From Bin87 sp965197635 (GTDB taxonomy: Bacteria; Chloroflexota; Dehalococcoidia; Lucifugimonadales; UBA3495): a stretch of 64,000 nucleotides of DNA. The stretch spans positions 1,556,107 through 1,620,106 of the forward strand of contig OZ240218.1 in the NCBI GenBank assembly GCA_965197635.1, read 5' to 3'. Shown here one piece after another: positions 58,835 through 64,000 of this stretch. The number at the start of each line of letters is the position of its first letter. Position 1 is the stretch's first letter. The notes under the pieces are model-generated. The model was not told where the DNA came from. It saw only the letters and a program-made list of their open reading frames with translations, and did no database searches. Both the position numbers and the translations under genes were made by a program.

Positions 58835-60520
58835 TTGCCCGAACGAATTTTCATCGGTGTTGCCTGGCCCTACGCCAACGGCCCCCTCCATATGGGCCAC
58901 ATCGCCGGCTGCTATCTGGCCGCCGACATTTTCGCCCGCTACCACCGCATGAAAGGCAACGATGTCCTCATGGTGTCCGGCTCCGATGCCCACGGCACCC
59001 CCATAACCATCCGCGCCGACCAGGAGGGCGTCGAGCCACAGGTTGTCCTCGACCGCTACCACGCCCAGTTCCTGGACACCTGGCAACGCCTCGGCATCTC
59101 CTTCGACCTTTTCACCACCACCCACACCGAAAACCACCAGCGGGTGGTGCAGGACTTCTTCACGCGACTCATGGAGCAGGATTACATCTATCCTGACACC
59201 ATGCTGCTGGCCCGCTGCGCCGGCTGCAATCGGTTCCTGCCCGACCGCTACGTCGAGGGAACCTGCCCTCACTGCAGTAACGAGCGCGCTCGCGGCGACC
59301 AGTGCGACAACTGTGGTCATACCCTTGACCCCATCGAGCTGGTCAACCCCTACTGCAGCATCTGCGGCCAGACCCCCGAGTTCCGCGACTCCGAACACTT
59401 CTTCCTGCGCCTGTCCGCCTTCCAGGAGCCGCTGCTCGACTGGATCGGCGGCAAGGAGCACTGGCGTCCCAACGTCGCCAACTCGACTAGAGGCTTCCTG
59501 CGGGGCGGGCTGAAAGACCGCGCCATCACCCGCGACCTCACCTGGGGCGTGCCCCTGCCTTTGGATGGCTACGACGAAAAGCGCATCTACGTCTGGTTCG
59601 AGGCCGTAATCGGCTACTTCTCCGCCGCCGTGGAGTGGGCCCAGCGCAGCGGCAACGCTGATGCCTGGCAGGACTTCTGGAAAGACGACGATGCCCGTTC
59701 CTACTACTTCATCGGCAAGGACAACATCCCCTTCCACAGCATCATCTGGCCCGCCATGATCATGGGCTACGGCGATCTCAACCTGCCCTACGACGTGCCG
59801 GCCAACGAGTTCCTCAGCCTGGAGAGCCGCAAGTTCTCCACCAGCCAGAACTGGGCCATTTGGGTCCCCGATTACCTAGACCGCTATGACCCCGACCCCC
59901 TGCGCTACCTGCTGTCCATCAATATGCCGGAATCCGGCGACACCGATTTCACCTGGAGCGAGTTCGTCCGCCGCAACAACGACGAGCTGGTCGCCACTTG
60001 GGGTAATTTGGTCAACCGGGTGCTGCGCTTCACCTACCGCAACTTCGACGGCCAGGTCCCCGCTGACCCCGCGCCCGCCGGCGACGCCGAAGCCGCCCTG
60101 CTCGAATCCGCAAAGCAGGCCATGGCCGACGTGGACGACAGCCTGGCCCACACCCGTTTCCGCGCCGGCGTCAGCCGCGCCTTCAGCTTGGCCCAGGACT
60201 GCAACCGTTACCTGGACAGCCGCGCCCCCTGGCAGGCCATCAAGACCGACCGCGCCGACGCCGCCCGCTCGCTGACCACCGCCATCCAGTCCCTCAATTG
60301 CCTCAAGGTCATGCTGGCGCCCTACCTGCCCTTCACCAGCCAGAAGCTCCATGAATTCCTTGGCTGTGACGGCGAAGTTTCCGCCGAGCCGTGGGACTTC
60401 GCCGCGCTGACCTCCGCCATCAAATCGGGCAACCAGCTGCGCAACCCCGCTCCGCTGTACCAGAAACTGGACGACGCGGTCGCCGAGCAGGAGGTCGAGC
60501 AGATTGGCGTCTCCGCCTGA
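58835..60520 (+). CDS. metG: Methionyl-tRNA synthetase
   Basis: 561 residues from a TTG at 58835 (GGAGGAGGA about 6 bases upstream). It charges tRNA-Met. The class I signature HMGH is in NGPLHMGHIAGCYLAADIF; the KMSKS loop reads SRKFSTSQNW, giving KFSTS. A zinc-binding insert has CAGCNRF, CPHC and CDNCG. The anticodon-binding helices include NLVNRVLRFTYRNFDG. The C-terminal tRNA-binding extension of E. coli MetG is absent, as in the short form. It overlaps the polyprenyl synthase gene by 17 bases. Confidence 0.95.
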   Translation: MPERIFIGVAWPYANGPLHMGHIAGCYLAADIFARYHRMKGNDVLMVSGSDAHGTPITIRADQEGVEPQVVLDRYHAQFLDTWQRLGISFDLFTTTHTENHQRVVQDFFTRLMEQDYIYPDTMLLARCAGCNRFLPDRYVEGTCPHCSNERARGDQCDNCGHTLDPIELVNPYCSICGQTPEFRDSEHFFLRLSAFQEPLLDWIGGKEHWRPNVANSTRGFLRGGLKDRAITRDLTWGVPLPLDGYDEKRIYVWFEAVIGYFSAAVEWAQRSGNADAWQDFWKDDDARSYYFIGKDNIPFHSIIWPAMIMGYGDLNLPYDVPANEFLSLESRKFSTSQNWAIWVPDYLDRYDPDPLRYLLSINMPESGDTDFTWSEFVRRNNDELVATWGNLVNRVLRFTYRNFDGQVPADPAPAGDAEAALLESAKQAMADVDDSLAHTRFRAGVSRAFSLAQDCNRYLDSRAPWQAIKTDRADAARSLTTAIQSLNCLKVMLAPYLPFTSQKLHEFLGCDGEVSAEPWDFAALTSAIKSGNQLRNPAPLYQKLDDAVAEQEVEQIGVSA

Positions 60521-61544
60521 CCTTTCTCACACCGAGCGTTCCCCTGTGCAGACCGGGCTGGACCTGCAAACCGTATCCATCTACGCCCCGGTGGTCGCGC
60601 AACTGGCTCAGGTCGAGGAGCAGTTGCATGAGCTGTGTCAAACCGACATCGCCGACCTGGATCCCCTGCTGGACTACGCCCTCCGCTCCGGCGGCAAGCG
60701 CGTGCGCCCCGCTCTCACTCTGCTGGCCGCCGAGTTTCGCGAGCACGAAAGTCAGCTCTCCCTCATCATGGCGGCGGCGGTGGAACTGCTGCACCTGGCC
60801 ACCCTCATCCACGACGACACCGTGGACAACGCCGGTCTGCGACGGGGCAAGCCCACCATCAACAAGCTCTACGGCAACCACGTCGCCGTCCTGTTGGGCG
60901 ACTACCTCTTCGCCACCTCCGCGACTTTCGTGTGCGACACCGGCGTCATCCGGGTCATCCGCCGTTTCTCCGAGACCATCATGGAGCTGGCCAGCGGCCA
61001 GCTCATCGAGTTCTTCACCACTTTCGACCCATCCAAGGCCCGCCGCCTCTACGACGAGCGCATTTATCGCAAGACGGCCTCGCTCTTCTGCACCTCCGCC
61101 GAATCGGGAGCCATACTCAGCAGCGCGCCGGAGCATGAAGTGCAGGCCTTGCGCAACTACGGTTACAACGTGGGCATGGCCTTCCAGATTGTTGACGACC
61201 TGCTGGACGTGCATGGCGACGCCTCCGAAATCGGCAAGCCCGTGGGCAACGACCTGCTGCAAGGCGTCCTCACCCTGCCGTCCATCATGCTGATGGAACG
61301 CTACCCCGAAGACCATCCCATCGATGCCCTCTTCGACGACATCAAAAACGGCGGCAATGACGTTGACCGCCTGCTCCACAAGTCGCTGGACATGATCACC
61401 GGCTCCGGCATCATCCCCGACTGTTTCGCCGTCATCCGCGACTACTGCACCGCCGCCGCCGCCGCCCTGGACGACCTCCCCGACTGCCCGCCCCGTCGCT
61501 CGCTGCTGGAGATGGTGGATTACATACGGGAGCGGTCGCGGTAG
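60504..61544 (+). CDS. Polyprenyl diphosphate synthase (trans-isoprenyl)
   Basis: 346 residues from a TTG at 60504 (GGAGG 9 bases upstream; GTG 60546 is an alternative). The two Asp-rich motifs are LIHDDTVDNAGLRRGKPT and FQIVDDLLDVHGD, with SGGKRVRPALTLLAAE near the N-terminus. It condenses isopentenyl diphosphate into long prenyl chains for quinones or carriers. It overlaps metG, so both are likely in one transcript. Confidence 0.93.
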   Translation: MASPPDLSHTERSPVQTGLDLQTVSIYAPVVAQLAQVEEQLHELCQTDIADLDPLLDYALRSGGKRVRPALTLLAAEFREHESQLSLIMAAAVELLHLATLIHDDTVDNAGLRRGKPTINKLYGNHVAVLLGDYLFATSATFVCDTGVIRVIRRFSETIMELASGQLIEFFTTFDPSKARRLYDERIYRKTASLFCTSAESGAILSSAPEHEVQALRNYGYNVGMAFQIVDDLLDVHGDASEIGKPVGNDLLQGVLTLPSIMLMERYPEDHPIDALFDDIKNGGNDVDRLLHKSLDMITGSGIIPDCFAVIRDYCTAAAAALDDLPDCPPRRSLLEMVDYIRERSR

Positions 61545-61583
61545 CAAGAATGGCAAGGCGCTCCATACAGGGGAGGGAGCATT

Positions 61584-62765
61584 ATGACGGTTCAACCTAC
61601 GCTCAAGCCGTCGCCGGAGGGTCCTAACCCCGACCGGAATCCGGTAAAGATTGAATCGGTGCGCATCCGTGGCTTTCGCTCGCTGGTGGATGTGGAGGTA
61701 ACGGGGTTGCCAATGGCTACGGTTTTGATTGGAGCCAATGGCTCGGGCAAGTCCAACTTCATCCGCTTTTTTGAGATGTTAAGCTGGATGATACGTTCCC
61801 GGAGGCTGGGCGAGTTTGTGGAGAAGCACGGTGGGGCAGACGACCAGCTATTCGGTGGGAACCGGGTTACGCCGCACATGGAGGCGGAAATTTCTCTGCG
61901 GGCTACTCGTGGGCGCGACGATTACAAATTCACTCTGGCTCATGCCCATCCGGACCGCTTTTTCTTTACCGAGGAGGCTATAAGGTTCCGCAACGCCGAG
62001 CTCGATACGGAAGCTTCCTGGGAATACTTAGGCAGCGGTCATCGGGAGGCTCAGATTGTTGAAGTCGCGCAAGGTGGTGAGTATCCGGGGGTCAACCCTC
62101 AAACCGCTCGAGTAATATTGGGCCTGCTTCGTAACTGTGCCTTTTATCAGTTTCACGATACTTCCGGCAGTTCCAATTTAAAAAAGAGATGGGATGCCGA
62201 GGACTACGTGCGGCTACGGAGTGACGGGAGCAATCTGGCCTCGGTGCTACACCGACTGGAACAGGAGGACAATCGGCGGTACGAGTTCATTTGCCGACAG
62301 ATTGGGCGGATACTGCCGGGTTTTGACCGTTTTGATATTGAGGAGCGTTACGGCAAGGTTTCCCTGCGCTGGATGGCGAAATGGACGGACAAGACCTTTG
62401 GAGCGCACGTCACCTCCGACGGCTCGCTGCGGTTCTTTGCGCTGGTGACGCTGCTGAATCTGCCGGAAGATATGCTGCCCGATGTGCTGTTGCTGGATGA
62501 GCCGGAGCTTGGCTTGCATCCCGCGGCGGTTACGCTGATTGGCGGAATGATAAATTCTCTTGCTACCAAAAGGCAGGTCATCATAGCAACGCAGTCGCCA
62601 CAATTGGTTGACGCTTTCGATCTGGACGAGATTTTTGCGTTGGACCTGAAAGACGGGCGGACCCAAATCCGCAAACTTGACCCGGAGAAATATCAAATCT
62701 GGCTCGACGACGGCTTCTCTCCGGGAGAGCTCTGGCAGAAGAACTTGCTTGGAGGGCGTCCGTGA
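61584..62765 (+). CDS. AAA ATPase of RecF/OLD type (AAA_21)
   Basis: 393 residues from ATG 61584 (GGAGG upstream). Walker A is IGANGSGKSNFIRFF, the ABC-type Walker B VLLLDEPELGLHPAAVTL, and the His-switch region IIATQSPQLVD. The N-terminal IESVRIRGFRSLVDVEV is typical of stand-alone SMC/RecF-like ATPases in defence systems. The next gene (DUF4276) overlaps it by 4 bases. Together they resemble a split OLD nuclease, in which ATPase and TOPRIM parts are separate chains. Confidence 0.9.
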   Translation: MTVQPTLKPSPEGPNPDRNPVKIESVRIRGFRSLVDVEVTGLPMATVLIGANGSGKSNFIRFFEMLSWMIRSRRLGEFVEKHGGADDQLFGGNRVTPHMEAEISLRATRGRDDYKFTLAHAHPDRFFFTEEAIRFRNAELDTEASWEYLGSGHREAQIVEVAQGGEYPGVNPQTARVILGLLRNCAFYQFHDTSGSSNLKKRWDAEDYVRLRSDGSNLASVLHRLEQEDNRRYEFICRQIGRILPGFDRFDIEERYGKVSLRWMAKWTDKTFGAHVTSDGSLRFFALVTLLNLPEDMLPDVLLLDEPELGLHPAAVTLIGGMINSLATKRQVIIATQSPQLVDAFDLDEIFALDLKDGRTQIRKLDPEKYQIWLDDGFSPGELWQKNLLGGRP

Positions 62766-63412
62766 TCAGGCTCGCCATTTGCGTGGAAGGCCGGACGGAA
62801 GAAGAATTCGCCAAGAACATGCTTGCAGGCTACTTGCAAACTAAGGGAGTGGAACTGGAGGCAGTTCTACTCGGCTATCGCGGCGGCGACGTAACCGTTG
62901 ATCGGCTGTCATCCGATATGGCCAATTTGTTGCGCCCACTGTGGGGTTTCGATTTTGTGACTTCGCTGGTGGATTTCTACGGATTTCGCGACAAGGGAAG
63001 TTTGACTCCGGATCAGTTACAAACGATTATAGATGAATCCGTTGAACAGAAAATTAGCCACAGTGATGCAGAGCCACGTAGCCTAACCTACATCCAGAGC
63101 CACGAATTTGAAGGTCTACTTTTCTCCGATGCAAGTGCGTTCTTCAATTGTTTACCTGGCATACCGGAGAGCGCGGTGGCCACCTTGTTGGAAATTCGCA
63201 GCGACTTCGGTACGCCCGAGGACATCAATGATGGAGCCGAAACGGCTCCGAGCAAGCGCATTAAACGAGCGATACTCGGTTACGACAAGGCTTCGGATGG
63301 CCCCCTGGTGGCCGAGGAGATCGGGCTGGATACTATCCGCGCCGAGTGTCCACGGTTCAACGGATGGCTGACCCGATTAGAGTCGTTGGGCGATTTTGCG
63401 AGTTCTGTATAA
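62762..63412 (+). CDS. DUF4276 protein (TOPRIM-like predicted nuclease)
   Basis: 216 residues. The TOPRIM-like acids are seen in LAICVEGRTEEEFAKNMLAGYL (Glu) and VTSLVDFYGFRDKG (Asp), with the family segment YIQSHEFEGLLFSD and a C-terminal KRIKRAILGYDKASDGPLVAEEIGLDTIRAECPRFNGWL. DUF4276 proteins pair with AAA_21 ATPases and probably form the nuclease half. The start overlaps the ATPase stop. Confidence 0.88.
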   Translation: MIRLAICVEGRTEEEFAKNMLAGYLQTKGVELEAVLLGYRGGDVTVDRLSSDMANLLRPLWGFDFVTSLVDFYGFRDKGSLTPDQLQTIIDESVEQKISHSDAEPRSLTYIQSHEFEGLLFSDASAFFNCLPGIPESAVATLLEIRSDFGTPEDINDGAETAPSKRIKRAILGYDKASDGPLVAEEIGLDTIRAECPRFNGWLTRLESLGDFASSV

Positions 63413-63438
63413 TCAACATGGGAGAGGGTCAGCGCCTA

Positions 63439-63457
63439 CCCCGCACTCAATGCGGGG
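63439..63457. terminator. Hairpin between convergent genes
   Basis: CCCCGCA (63439-63445) pairs with TGCGGGG (63451-63457) around a CTCAA loop in the 61-base gap between two convergent stops. No T-run follows on either strand, so it is a possible but not a typical terminator. Confidence 0.4.
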
Positions 63458-63473
63458 GTGCGGGTGAACCCGT

Positions 63474-64000
63474 TTAGATCCCATCCCGCCACACCACGCG
63501 CCCACCCACCACCGTCGCCACCGCCCGCACCGCCGCCAGCGCGTCCACCGCAACCGCCAGCGGGTCCGGCTCCACCACCGCCAGGTCAGCCGGATAACCA
63601 GCCGCGATGCACCCACCGCCGGAGTGCATCCGCAGTGCATCCGCTACCGACGGCACATTCACTCCGTCCAACGCTGCGCCGTCGGCTGACCGCCGCGTAA
63701 CCGCCCCCGCCATCGCCGACCACGGGTTCGGCTCAACCACCGGAGCATCGGAAGCCAGCGCCGTAGGGATGCCCCGTGTTGCCAATGCGCCGGCCGGGTA
63801 CAGATGCGGCAGCAGATCCGCATCAACCGTGCGCTGGTAGCGTTCCCCGTCGTAGTGCAGAAACCCGGTGTTGACCGTAACCGCCGCTCCCGATGCCGCC
63901 ACCAGCTCCAGAACGTCCGGCGGACACTCCGCGCAGTGCTCGATCCGGTCTCGCACGATACCCCCATCCGATGCTGTGAGCGGCGGCGCGTCCGTCAACG
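63474..64000 (-). CDS. Amidohydrolase-family protein (YtcJ-like), partial
   Basis: The C-terminal 175 codons of a gene that enters from the right edge. Metal-dependent amidohydrolase features: RIEHCAECPPDVLELVAASG (His ligand), GIPTALASDAPVVEPNPW (Asp ligand) and the C-terminal composite domain GCIAAGYPADLAVVEPDPL, VVGGRVVWRDG. The first metal-binding HxH part is beyond the window. It is an exo-type amide or ester hydrolase of unknown substrate. Confidence 0.88.
   Translation of the reverse strand, partial: LTDAPPLTASDGGIVRDRIEHCAECPPDVLELVAASGAAVTVNTGFLHYDGERYQRTVDADLLPHLYPAGALATRGIPTALASDAPVVEPNPWSAMAGAVTRRSADGAALDGVNVPSVADALRMHSGGGCIAAGYPADLAVVEPDPLAVAVDALAAVRAVATVVGGRVVWRDGI

Noticed and set aside
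1..64000. tRNA, rRNA and riboswitch genes
   Set aside because: I looked for T-loop GGTTCGAATCC-like strings, ribosomal motifs and cobalamin or SAM riboswitch cores near bluB and the MetE-like genes and saw none convincing; a covariance-model scan was not possible.

Overview
The window is about 63% GC and reads as a chromosomal contig of a Chloroflexota bacterium, most likely from the Dehalococcoidia/SAR202 side of the phylum. This is an inference from gene content and I could not test it by search. The supporting genes are expanded Uma2-type nucleases, UGSC-family and luciferase-like enzymes, cobalamin-independent methionine-synthase-like proteins, a fumarate-reductase-type flavoprotein, lipoproteins in place of periplasmic proteins, and dense toxin-antitoxin and restriction genes. 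No tRNA, rRNA or CRISPR array was recognised.

Layout. 1-3000: the 5' end of a MetE-like gene, then a hypothetical gene cut by an IS66-family element that carries its own frameshifting internal duplication. 3141-9660 (minus strand): an alpha/beta hydrolase and two acetylxylan-esterase-like genes (several catalytically or genetically damaged), a HEPN-type pair, and a UGSC-family selenoprotein read through an in-frame UGA. 9987-15647 (plus): a five-gene signalling cassette of STAS protein, response-regulator phosphatase, RsbW-like kinase, substrate-binding lipoprotein and histidine kinase. 15648-17624: a decayed yafQ toxin with a double-domain antitoxin, a TPR protein and a HEPN pair. 17656-23467: housekeeping-type enzymes (SDR, inositol phosphatase, threonine synthase), NYN protein and two Uma2 genes. 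23581-25176: a mosaic of gene fragments. 25177-34672: vWA lipoprotein, ATP sulfurylase, serpin lipoprotein, three tandem Uma2 genes and an MFS transporter. 34669-37700: a 5mC restriction island (Vsr, Dcm-type methylase, DUF4928 protein, MNT-like protein). 37749-40983: flavoprotein, gutted Fic gene, LLM oxidoreductase.

41189-48757 holds an HK97-type head-tail remnant (prohead protease, major capsid, connector, tail genes) lacking terminase, portal and integrase, with three plus-strand non-phage genes between head and tail. 49026-53328 is a defence and toxin-antitoxin cluster that includes a methyltransferase fused to an HNH nuclease. 53458-61544 returns to metabolism: TRAP-type binding protein, MFS exporter, MetE-like protein, BluB, MetG and polyprenyl synthase. 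61584-63412 is an ATPase plus DUF4276 pair resembling a split OLD-type defence system. An amidohydrolase runs off the right edge.

Three families of small palindromic repeats are scattered through the window. One copy lies in-frame inside the prohead protease and another has replaced the middle of the fic gene. Several genes are broken by single-base lesions (esterase, HEPN gene, Uma2, lipoprotein, tail gene). These may be real pseudogenes or assembly errors and should be checked against reads.
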